From Sesamum alatum (lineage: Eukaryota > Streptophyta > Magnoliopsida > Lamiales > Pedaliaceae), in the NCBI GenBank assembly GCA_034509735.1, contig JACGWO010000005.1, forward strand, positions 39,896,479-39,960,478: a DNA stretch of 64,000 nt, written 5' to 3'. The notes below the pieces were generated by a model. It saw only the letters and a list, made by a program, of their open reading frames with translations. It had not been told where the DNA came from and searched no databases. Below, piece after piece: positions 1-10,180 of the stretch (the first letter of the stretch is position 1; every line of letters begins with the position of its first letter). The position numbers were made by a program, and so were the translations under genes.

Positions 1-1215
1 AGTAATTTGAGCAAGAATCATCGAAAGAGGCTTAAATCTTTGGGATTAAAGTCATTAAAGAGGCTCACTAGAAATTATTATTATTATTTTTTTAATCTGG
101 AAACGACTTGTATTCATAGAAGTAAAATCAAGGAATATTGGTCCCTTGTCACAGAAAACGTCTCTAGGAAAAAGGAATGGGGTAATAGGGACCAAGCAAG
201 ATGAGTAGTTTATAGTCGACTCAATATCGATGAAATCGCCTCATTTGGGCATCTCAATTTGCTCCATGTACCCATTTTGAGACCCCATGAGCTTGTGAGA
301 AATTACACCATCGTCCACTTACAAAATTTTCATTTTTAGCTCGTTTGAAAGAGACGAAAGACAGCTTCAGCAATTGCCGTTTCTTTGATGTTTGGAAGAG
401 GCTGCATTTTCCACGTCAAATTCCCAGAAAACATAGAAGTCAAATCGGCCAACTAATAGGTAGCGAATTTGAAAGTTTGATCACTTTTAAGTTAATTAAA
501 TTATGCAGATAAATTGAAAAGGGACTCTACATAGTGGTGGATATGGTAATTAATTGTGTGAACTCAATGATATGTAGATATACATATGTGATTCATCTTA
601 TTTCGTTTTCTTGTTTGTTTGTTTTTGTTTTTGTTTTCTTTTTTTACAGGTTTTAATGCATTGTTGTCTCTAGACTTTAAACAGAAAGATTCACTACTTC
701 CTAAATAATAATGGATTTGGTATTGCTTGAGAAAGTATATCAGGTTAACTCGGGAAGAATCACAACTTATGATTTTAAATGTTTATTAGATTTTTTTAGT
801 TAATGTAATACTCATTTAATAAATTAGGTGGATCTATAGCCTTAACATCTCACCCATTCATCATTTTTTTCAATAATTTTTCTCATAACTTTATATATAT
901 ATATATTACTCGTTAATTTAAAATAGAACTTTTACTTCAAACTTTATTTTTAATGAGAAGTTTGGTTTTTACTTCAACAAAAAAAAAAAAAAAAAAAAAA
1001 AAACAGAAATATTTAAATAATGGGATAATTTAGTTATAACAAATAACGAAACATAGTTACACATAAAACAATTCTAAAACTTTATATTTAAGAAATATAT
1101 ACATTGATACAAACAAATAAATTGGACCTGTCTTTGCTGCTGAAGATGTGCCTCTCACTAATCCGGTCTTGACAGAGTTGTGATTTCTGTTGAGATATGA
1201 ATGCGGTAAAGTATT
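1..1215. other. AT-rich stretch without a gene; 3' flank of NLR-1
   Basis: I see no gene here. A short open frame near the left edge has no recognisable protein features. The stretch contains a T-rich tract near 600-650 and an A-run at about 979-1004. The last part, about 1130-1215, resembles the region after the paralogous NLR at about 38090-38150, including a shared stretch around a 'gatgtgcct' motif. It is therefore probably the 3' UTR or 3' flank of the minus-strand NLR that ends at 1216. Confidence 0.5.
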
Positions 1216-3881
1216 TCACATTACCTTCACACTACATATATAGCTATGTACAAGAACTTCAAGGACATTATTCTCCATGTCTCTCTGCTCCTCCAGAATC
1301 TGCTCGGCTGACGCCACAACTGAAGAGCTGCAGTCGTCCATGTGTATCATTTTTAGTGTCGCTATATCTCCAATACCTGAAGGGATCGCCTCTAGATCAT
1401 GACACTGCCTAATGATCAGGTGCTCAAGGCAGGGGAAGTGTGTTTTTTCAGCTTTCCACCGCTCCAGGTCAATTCTTTGAATTAGCAGGAATTTGAGTCG
1501 AGAAAATTCCCCTTCAACTGGCTCCCACACTGCGCCCGTGAAGGCGTTCTCTTTAAGTTTGAAAACTTCAAGATGAGGCAAGGAGCCAATAATCGACATA
1601 TCTTTCCAAGATAACTTGCTGCCACTGAGAGTAAGCTTTTTGAGGCTCTTGGGGAAGCTGAGGTTTGGCAACAAAGTTTCGTCAGGCAGCCAGTTGAAGA
1701 CGCATTTCAGGTTTTCAAGTTTGGATAGGCGGACAAGATTTTTGAGGTCATAAGCCAACCAGTCTTCTATGAAGGCAGCATAATAATAAACACCCAATTT
1801 CTTGAGGTTCGGGAATTTCTTCAAGACCTCCTCTATACATCTGAAATTTGCGACCGTGGAAAGTGTTTCCAGGTCTTTTAGGACAACAGGATTTTCCTTA
1901 TCAATAGGATTAGACAAGAAAATCTCAGTCATCTTTATGTGTCTTAATTGTGATATCTGGAAGACTTCTAATGGTGTGTCTACTTCACAGTAGCACAAGG
2001 GATAATGAAAAACTAATTTGTTGATCAAGTTTTGGAAATCCCGGGTAATCAATATCTGGAGTTTCCAAAGTACGCATATATGAGGCGGGAGTATAGGATA
2101 CCTTTGGAAACTGAAAGCAAGGTATCTTAAGTTCACTAGGAATATAACATCTAAAGGAAATTCTGGAAATGCTATCTCAAGAAAATCCAATACCCTCAAA
2201 AACCTGAAACTTCGATACAATGACAACTTAGATAAAGGATTTCTGTTGTACAACAAAGAACGAGCAAGTGTCATCGATTTCATGCATTCAGTAATGTCAC
2301 TACCTTCAGGAATATCTAGATTCATGATTAAACGACGTGGAATATTATCCATGTCCGAGGAAGAAAATTGAGCCAACCTGTCGATGATGTGAAAAAAATT
2401 CTCATTTTGAGCTTCTTTTATGCACAAGTTCCTCAAAAGATCATGCATAGTGCATGTTCTTGTTTTCCCATTAGATCCTCTTCGGCGGACAATGACAAGA
2501 TTTCTGTCGATGAGGTCATTTAAGTATCTCTCAGCAACCTCTTCCAAGCTTTTTGATCTAGTTGGTCTCAGAAATCCCTCAGCAATCCATAATCTGATGA
2601 GCTTGGTGACAGGAATCTCATAATCTTCAGGGAAAGCTCCAAAATAGAGGAAGCAAGGTTTGAGATGATGAGACAAATGGTTATAGCTCAAAGATAATAT
2701 CTCGGAACAATGCTCATCGTTTTCTATGGCGATTGAGTTCACATTTTCAGCAACATACCCCCAAAATTCTCGCGTCATTGCTGAATTTGCAAGAAGCCCA
2801 CCAACCACACTAGTTGCCAGAGGGAGCCCATTGCAGTTGCGTGCTATCATCTTGCCGATATCCTCCAAATCTTGGAATTCCAGAGGGCAACCTTCTTGTC
2901 CAAATACCTCTTGACAAAGTAGATGCCAACTCTTATCCTCGTCCAGCAAACGAATTCGATGAGGAGGGCTAAAGGAGTCAGTTGCATAAATGGCCACATC
3001 CAGCAGCCTAGTGGTTAACATGATCCGACTCTTATTACCATCATCTGGAAATAGCCTTTTCAAATCATTCCAAACTTCTGTACTCCACATATCATCTAAT
3101 ACAATTAGATACCTCCTGCCCTTCAACTTTTTATACAAACTCTCCGTTAAATTTGGAATACTCTTTTCTTTTTGTTTGTTAGTGACAACTTCAATGTCTG
3201 CAAGAAGTCCTTGAATTACATCATGCACGAGATATGTTTGGGATATCGTTACCCAAGCACGAATATCAAAGTGATCTTTGACAAGTAAATCATCATAAAG
3301 ATTTCTAGCGAGAGTTGTCTTACCAGCACCTCCCATTCCAATAACGGGAATGACTTGGAGCTTAGATTCCCATCCAGTGAGTCTGTCCTTCAATACCATC
3401 ACATCTTCGTCGAAGCCCACCATCTTACTCTTGCCAACACGGGCATGCCTTGAAGACCCAAGAACAGGCAAATGTTTCCTCGGCAGCAAATCCTTCAAGC
3501 CGCATCTACCGTTCGACAGCTCTTCCATGATGGAATCAATCTCCACCATCACTTCATCTAAGTCCTGATACTCCCGGTTTTCTTGATCAGTTGGAGAATC
3601 CAACCGCGCCATGAACCCGTCAAGATCTGAGAGGACTTGTTCCAGAACGCAGACTTCAACCTTGTCTTCAATCGCATATGCTGAATCTCTGATTCGGATT
3701 TCCAAGGAATCCAGCTCTCCTGGGCTGCTCTTTCGGGGGAATCTTGGAACAACGTTTGCAAGAGACGAACTTTCCGGTAAATAGAGATGATGTGGTGTTT
3801 GGCATGGAAAAAGTGAAAGCGATCAGAGTGCAAAATCAGCTCAAGCGTATTCATGAGCGAAACAAGAGCAGAATGAGCCAT
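1216..3881 (-). pseudogene. NLR-1: type I CNL resistance gene, one-base frameshift
   Basis: This encodes an intracellular immune receptor of the coiled-coil NB-ARC LRR class, R1-like. ATG is at 3881. The first 50 or so residues (MAHSALVSLM...) are open in one frame and the rest is open in another, up to a stop at 1216-1218. Restored length would be about 888 residues, normal for the class. Visible motifs in restored numbering are P-loop GMGGAGKT at about 182-189, kinase-2 YLIVLDDMW at 258-266, GLPLA at 352-356, an FPEDYEIP block, and a canonical MHD at about 479-481, followed by about 350 residues of irregular LRRs. Against the plus-strand paralogue at 35283, the A-run near 3735-3740 is one base short, which shifts the frame. 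Without repair the product is about 107 residues. There is no intron. A true null allele or an assembly error are both possible. Confidence 0.85.
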
Positions 3882-4021
3882 AGCTGATGCCTCTTTTCAC
3901 ACACACAACACGCACTGAAAAGAAGTTGGGAGGCTGCTGTTCTGCGGTGGTTAGATCATCGGGAATTTTCAGAATTTAAAACACAGAAAACAAGTTCACT
4001 AATTTTGACCTTAAGTTAAAA

Positions 4022-4560
4022 GGGTAAATTACACTTAGATCCCCTCTAAAAATGCATAATTACACTTTCTCCCAAGAAATTTTGAAATTATACTTACACC
4101 CCCTCCAAAAATTCTCCATTTACACTTGACCCTCATCCATTAGAGTTTGGACGGAAAATGTTCACGTGAACAAAAATAGGGCTTAATGCAATTTACCCCC
4201 CTTGTGATATTGCAAATGAGCAAATTACCCCCCTATGAAAAAAAATAGCAATTTACCCCCTGTGTTTTCCAAAATGAAGCAATTTACCTCCTTGCCTAGG
4301 GGAGGTAAATTGCTTCATTTTGGAAAACACAGGGGGGGGTAAATTGCTTCATTTTAAAAAATACAATGAGGTAAATTGCTTTTTATTTTTTCATAGGGGG
4401 GTAATTTGTACATTTGTAATATTACAGGGGGTTACTTGCATTTTTTCCACAAAAATAATTACATAAACATTTAATATTTGTCCATCATTTAATATTCTCA
4501 TGTATATTTTTGTACTTATAAGGGGATAAAGGTCAAAATCTATAAATTATTTATGCTAGA
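4022..4560. mobile_element. Truncated left arm of a Mutator-like MITE (same family as 59388-59887)
   Basis: The sequence from about 4022 matches the left arm of the complete element at 59388-59887: it starts gggtaaattaca, followed by runs of C-rich 'cacccc' blocks. It is interrupted by a second element at 4179-4448 and resumes afterwards with the ataattaca...ttgtacttataagggg segment. No matching right arm is visible, so the outer element is truncated. Confidence 0.6.
4179..4448. mobile_element. Palindromic MITE ('aatttaccccc' family) nested in an older MITE
   Basis: The two arms are near-complementary, built on repeated caatttacccc blocks that meet near 4300. The element begins gggcttaatgcaattt and ends gcattttttcc. 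It is flanked by the perfect 9-bp direct repeat acaaaaata (4170-4178 and 4449-4457). The interrupted outer copy reads straight through that target sequence in its relative near 59540. A 9-bp duplication is typical of Mutator-like elements. There is no coding capacity. Confidence 0.8.
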
Positions 4561-5249
4561 GATTACATGTAAATATGTATAAACACATAATGCATATAAT
4601 GTTATAATAAAGTATGTTATATAACATATAAATTTTTATTCAAGTACATGTACACATAATTAAAATATATCATATCATTTTTCAAAAAAAATATACAATA
4701 GTATAGATTAATTATATTATAAATTTGCATATTTTATAGTGTATATATGTTCGATGTAATATTTTTAATTTGTATCAATAATAATTTTAATTAAATCAAT
4801 AATTTTAATTAAAAGAAGTTCAATATTTATAACAACACAAGCAAAAATTATATGAATTTTTGAACAGCTATGTAGAAAATATAAGGATTGTAAATTTGTA
4901 GAGTTTATATATACAAATTCTACACTAATTATAAAAATAAAAATTTTTGGGTGGTATTTATACTAAATATAATTTTTATAATAATTTAAATTATGTTTTA
5001 GGGGAATGATTGTAATAGAGATATTTTAGGGGTGTAAATAATAAAGACATTTTCGTCATAAAAAAATTAATCCATATCATGAGGAGGTATTTTGTTACAT
5101 TTTATAATTTATAGGGGTAAATGCATGCACTTTATGCATAATTCAGGGATGTTAAATGTATTCAACCCATTTATTTATTTATCTAGAATAAATTATAATT
5201 ATCTTTCCTAAAATTTGACATATTTATGAATACTTTTCTATTAAAATTG
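4561..5249. other. AT-rich intergenic DNA with degraded repeat debris
   Basis: I see no gene. The part from about 4980 to 5170 has 'aggggtgtaaat' and 'ggggtaaatgc' blocks that look like decayed arms of the same kind of palindromic element, without readable termini. Confidence 0.4.
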
Positions 5250-6927
5250 GGTAGAAAATTATGATTTTAGTCCCATTATTGTAATCCTACATTGAATGTG
5301 AAATATTAAATACTAAAATTTTGATCATAGTAAATGTATAATAAAATAAATGTCTCGAAGTTCAACATTTCTAGATCAACACATCAAGTCTTTAATCGTA
5401 CGCCACCAATTTAATAATAATAATAATAATAATAATAATGATAATAATAATAATAATTAAAGTCATGCAATTGTCATTTCATATATAGCCAATCAATAAA
5501 ATCACTTTTCCCAATTTAAGATGCCACGTCAGAAATTTTCGATAACTTTGAAAAAATTCTAGCGAAAGCAGAACCAAAATCATGACAATTAAAAAGTTAC
5601 AAAACCTTTTTGGAACCCTATAAAGATAAAGTATTAAAACAAGAATGGGGTATAGTTACAGGATCAAACATGCTTTTAAACCATTTTAATATTATCATTA
5701 AATAAATAATTAATGACACGACTTTTATTTTTTTACAGTAATGAATTTTAAAGTTTTAACAGTCATAATTATTTGTAAAATTGTAACTGGCAAGAATTAA
5801 TTACAAGATGCATGTTTTGCATTAAGTTGTCACGAAAAACAATTAGGGACACATGTATAGTATTAACTTAGATTATTGTCGCAAAATTGTTGTCAAGTAA
5901 TATATATGTTTTTGTGATAATTTTTAAAATTATTACGTCATATTTTTATTTCATTAATATTATATTTTTTTTAATGATATCATTATAAAAACAAGCGATA
6001 AAACGATCTTTAGTTGACTTTTATCTACATGCACCCCATGTGCTGTAGATGTTTGAGTCCCACCAAATATATAAATTAACAATGACGAATTGTACTTATA
6101 TTTCCATGTTTTAAATAATATGTGACCTGACAACTATAATACATTAATCAATAAAAATATAGCAAGTTGATGTTGATAATAATGTTTCCACATTGACAGA
6201 TTGTATGCTCTGAAATTGTGTTTGGTACAACATGTGACCATGCATATACCCTTTTCTTTCTCTTAATTTCATCACTACATTATTCAATATTGAAGTAAAT
6301 TTTTATTGTTAATTTACATTATTTAATATAAGACTTGCTAATGAATTTAGCAATAAATTATTTAAGATATATATTAAATAATGTAAATTAATAACAAAAA
6401 ATTTTACTTGCTAATTAGCGCGACGCTAATATTTTTTGATAACTATTGTGCCATATTCAAATAGTGGAATTGAAGTTCATTCTAGATCTTAAGATCATCT
6501 CGAGTTTGTTCATATTCTATTATATCTAGGTTATTCAAATACTTTTTTTTTTTTTTTTTTTTTTGTATTGATGCATGAAGATCATGATGAGGCGATGCTC
6601 CATACGAAATTACAAAAAATTGTTTGATAAGAATCTAGTTCAAGAATTGTGATATAGATCAACATTGTTGTCTCTCTTTATATTTTGCTAAAAAGATCGT
6701 CTTATATATCTAACACTTGTTAAATTGATACAAAAGTGTATGAGGAATATATTAGTAATATTTATTTATTTACAAAGGTATAAGTGTATTTCTATACATA
6801 AACCATACACATATATAACTCTACCATACTATAAAACTCCTAACACCACTATAAATACCCATATGTTATTTTTTATGCGCACATTCACCACTCAATATTG
6901 ATAAAACTATTAATAACTTCTCTCTCT

Positions 6928-6965
<38 letters not shown>

Positions 6966-7395
6966 ACACCAGACTTAGCTAGGAAGCAATTGTGTGTCGA
7001 GGGTAATTTTTTCATTAAGATCCTTACGATTTACTACCACATCAGTATATATTTGCAATCAATTAATATTCATAAAAGTCCCAAATTAAAAAAGCACGTG
7101 CCAGGCCACATATTTGTTTTTTTCCAGAAATATTTGCAAACTCCGACAATTAAAAGATCAAAATCAACAAAAATTAAAAAGTTACCGGGAAGGCTAAAAA
7201 AAATAGTGATCATGGAATAAACATATAGTAAAGCTTAAAATAACCTAGGTCACCTTCACAATTTCGTAGCGCAACCACAACTTTATAAAGAAAATCCTAT
7301 GTGATATAAGAAGCCTTAAGGAAGAAATGTTTTTTGCAACGCAATTAACATTCAGCAAGGGAATAGGTCTCAAGGAACAACTAGGTGAAAGTTTT
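5250..7395. repeat. Tandem segmental duplication, copy 1 (derived from the 3' region of NLR-2)
   Basis: This segment is repeated, in the same order and orientation, at 7396-10155. Matching landmarks are 'tcctacattgaatgtg' near 5288 with 'tcctacattaaatgtg' near 7415, 'agcaagttgatgttgata' near 6163 and 8120, 'gaattgaagttcattctag' near 6470 and 9531, and 'aagccttaaggaagaaatg' near 7310 and 10070. Because the second copy contains the 3' UTR intron of NLR-2, this first copy is a non-coding leftover of that gene's 3' end. It lacks the terminal-exon block present in copy 2. An (AAT)n tract lies near 5410-5455. Confidence 0.7.
6932..6962. repeat. (CT)n microsatellite
   Basis: An uninterrupted CT dinucleotide run. 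Confidence 0.95.
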
Positions 7396-8599
7396 AGTCC
7401 GATATTTTAATCCTACATTAAATGTGAAAATATTAAATACTACAATTTTAATCATAATAAATGAATAATAAATTAAATGTCTTGAAGTTCAAAGTTTCTT
7501 GGTCAACACATCAGTCTTTAATCTTACACTACAAAAAACAAGAAAAAAAGAAAAAGATTAGCAACAAAAAAATTAGGTGACAATTTTATTATTGTCACTA
7601 ATTGTATATATTTAGTGATAAAAAGTTTTATTTTATCACTAAAATGAATTTTAAAATTTTAATAGTGATAATTATTTTGTAAACTTGTAATTGGCAAGAA
7701 TTAGTGACAAAAGGCTTTGCGTTAAGTTGTCACGAGAACAATTAATGACACATGTACAATGATAACCTATATTATTATTACTACAGATATTATTAATTAT
7801 CTATCATGACAAATTTATACACAATTCTTCGTGACTAATAATAATTCAATACTGATAAAATCAAAATTCATATTGTCAATTAATATATATGTGTTGCGAC
7901 AATTTTAAAATTTATTATTTGATGTTTTGTGTCATTAATATTATATTTTTTTAATATTGTCATAATACTAACTCCTTCAGTTGCCTTTTATCTACGTGCA
8001 CCCCTTGTGCTCTAGATTAACCCTGGATCGATGTACTAATTTAATTTATTCAAGTAGGTGTGAATCCCACCAAATATATAAACAATGACGAATAATACAT
8101 TAATCAATAAAAACTTAGCAAGTTGATGTTGATGTTGATAATAATGTTTCCACATTGACAGATAGTATGCTCTCTATTGCGTTTGGTACAACATGTGACA
8201 TTGTGACCATATACCTTTCTATTCTTTCTCTTAATTTCGTCACTATAAATTAAAATTATTACTTTCTATCATAGTTAGTTATCATAATTAAAAGTAAAAA
8301 ATCCTGATAAATATTAGTAACTAATCATAATTTCATAATTGTTATTGGTTGTTATTTCAGCAGATAAGGCCAAAATATTAGTTAAAATTTAGGAGCATAA
8401 CGAATGTTTTTGTCATAGTTAAGACTTCGAAAAACACTGATTCACCGTGGTGTAAAAAAAAAAAACTTTAATTTTACATTGGTTTGTCCTATCGCGATTT
8501 GATGAAATCTTTAAATGGCATAATTAGAGGACCAAAAGTGATATTCACCCTCGAAACATACATAAATTTCAAGTTTGTTGATCATTCCAATCAACAGTC

Positions 8600-9124
8600 A
8601 TTGAAGGTTATTGAATTTGAACGAGTATATGTTGTCAAAATACAACAACTTATTTACCAGCCACAAAGTGCGCATATAAGTCAAATTGGGTAACAAACAA
8701 GTAGCGTGAAACACACAAGTAAATTATTCATTCAGAAAAGTGCAATAATATTCATATAGTTCAGCAAAGCGAACGAAGCAAACGGCAACATTTATTCAAG
8801 GGCGGGGTTTAATTCAGTTTACCACTTGTGATACTGCAAATGAGCAAATTATCCCCTATGAAAAAAATAAATAGCAATTTACCTCCCTAAGTTTTTTAAA
8901 ATGAAGCAATTTACCTCCCTGTCTAAGAATGTAAATTGCTTGATAGACAGGGAGGTAAATTACTTCATTTTAAAAAACACAGAGAGATAAATTAATATTT
9001 TATTTTTTACACGAGGATAAATTGCTCATTTGCAATATCATAGAGGAGTAAATTGCAATTTTTCCTTTATTCAAGCAAGCTCAGTTGATCTTCATGGCAG
9101 CTTTCGGATGATGCATATATGTGC
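8600..9124 (-). other. Predicted 3' UTR terminal exon of NLR-2, interrupted by a MITE
   Basis: On the minus strand a good acceptor (tgtgcag) ends at 9125, and the block that follows is conserved with the block after the equivalent acceptor of NLR-3 at 22499. Shared stretches include aaacacacaagta and tcagcaaagcgaacg-like sequence. The block is non-coding in both genes, so it is best read as a spliced 3' UTR exon. A 265-bp MITE at 8801-9065 is inserted in it with a 10-bp target duplication. The 3' end of the transcript is not determined; the coordinate given is where paralogue similarity fades. Confidence 0.5.
8801..9065. mobile_element. Palindromic MITE ('aatttaccccc' family) in the NLR-2 3' UTR
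   Basis: Inverted arms of the same family as 4179-4448 and 39738-39980. The element is flanked by the perfect 10-bp direct repeat tttattcaag (8791-8800 and 9066-9075). The NLR-3 paralogue at about 22420 has the uninterrupted target (tttattcgagcaagc), so the empty site is visible in the same window. Confidence 0.85.
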
Positions 9125-10160
9125 CTGCACAGATATTTAAAAGTCGTTACTTCTTACGAACACAAAGTGTTAGAAGTGTTTAAGAGTAGGTGAGCATTTA
9201 TCTAGTATTCCATTTGTTCCACTGACATAATGACCTTCTTAACACTATAAGAAAACGGCTCAATAGGTACAAAAAATATATATATATATATATATATATA
9301 TAATAATGTTAAAATCAGTGTCTAGCTAATTATTAAGTAAAATTCTCATTGCTAATCTGCATTATTTGGTAAATTCCTTAAAGATTTGCAACGAAAAATA
9401 CTTACTAAAGTTTAGCAACAAATTGTTTAAAATATATAATGTAGATTAGCAACGAGAATTTTAATTGTTAATTAGCTCGACGTTGGTTTTTTTTTTTTTT
9501 CATAGCTATTGAGCTATTTTCTTGTAGTGGAATTGAAGTTCATTCTAGACTTTAAGGTCGAGTTTGTATACTCTAAATTTCTAATATATCTAGGTTAATC
9601 AAATACTTCTTTTTTTTTTTTTTTTTGGAACTGGTGCATGAAGACACATAATGTGGAGATGCTCCTATACAAAATTACAAAAAATGTTTGATAAGAATCT
9701 AGTTCAAGAACTGTGATATAGTACCAACATAATGTATTCTGCTAAAAAAGACAGTCTTATATATCTAAAAATTGTTAAATTGATGCAAAAGTATATAATT
9801 GCAATCAATGGGAACAAAAATCCCAAATTAAAGAAGTATGTGCGAGGAAAATGTTTTTCTCCGAAAATATTTACGAACTCCAGCGACTGAAGAATCAAAA
9901 CTATAAAAAATTAAAAAGCTATATATTTATTATCCTAAAAAGATAAATGACTAAAACACCAAGGTGCAAAAAATACAACACAAAAATTGCATTTAATCCT
10001 ACCATATAGCATGTCACGCAAAAAATTTTGCGCAATCAAAATTTTATACAGAAAATCCTATGTGATAAGAAGCCTTAAGGAAGAAATGTTTTATGCAACA
10101 CAATTAACATTCAACAAGAGAATAGGTGTCGAGGAAAAACTAGATGAAAGTTTTACATAC
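9125..10160 (-). other. Predicted 3' UTR intron of NLR-2
   Basis: The donor is acag|gtatgt on the minus strand, 20 nt after the stop codon (10181-10183). The acceptor is tgtgcag|gc at 9125. The intron is 1036 bp and holds a CACTA-like MITE at 9243-9529. The same structure, with related sequence at both splice sites, exists in NLR-3. Confidence 0.5.
9243..9529. mobile_element. CACTA-like MITE in the NLR-2 3' UTR intron
   Basis: It begins cactataagaaaa and ends ttttcttgtagtg, which are CACTA-type terminal inverted repeats. The flanking triplets are taa and gaa, compatible with a decayed 3-bp duplication. NLR-3 has no element at the matching place (about 22605-22625). A decayed relative sits at the equivalent place in the duplicate at about 6280-6477. 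Confidence 0.65.
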
Positions 10161-10180
10161 CTGTCGTCAAGCGTGAGTGA

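Larger units (their letters stand above)
7396..10155. repeat. Tandem segmental duplication, copy 2 (contains the 3' end of NLR-2)
   Basis: This is the second copy of the segment at 5250-7395. It is longer because it keeps the conserved 3' UTR terminal-exon block (about 8600-9124) with a MITE inside it. The copy boundary lies almost exactly at the 3' UTR splice donor of NLR-2 (exon end 10161), where the first copy diverges. Confidence 0.65.

Noticed and set aside
4250..4340. Repeated caatttacccc blocks as a possible CRISPR-like array
   Set aside because: The blocks are arms of a palindromic MITE with a 9-bp target duplication. This is plant nuclear DNA and the spacing is irregular.
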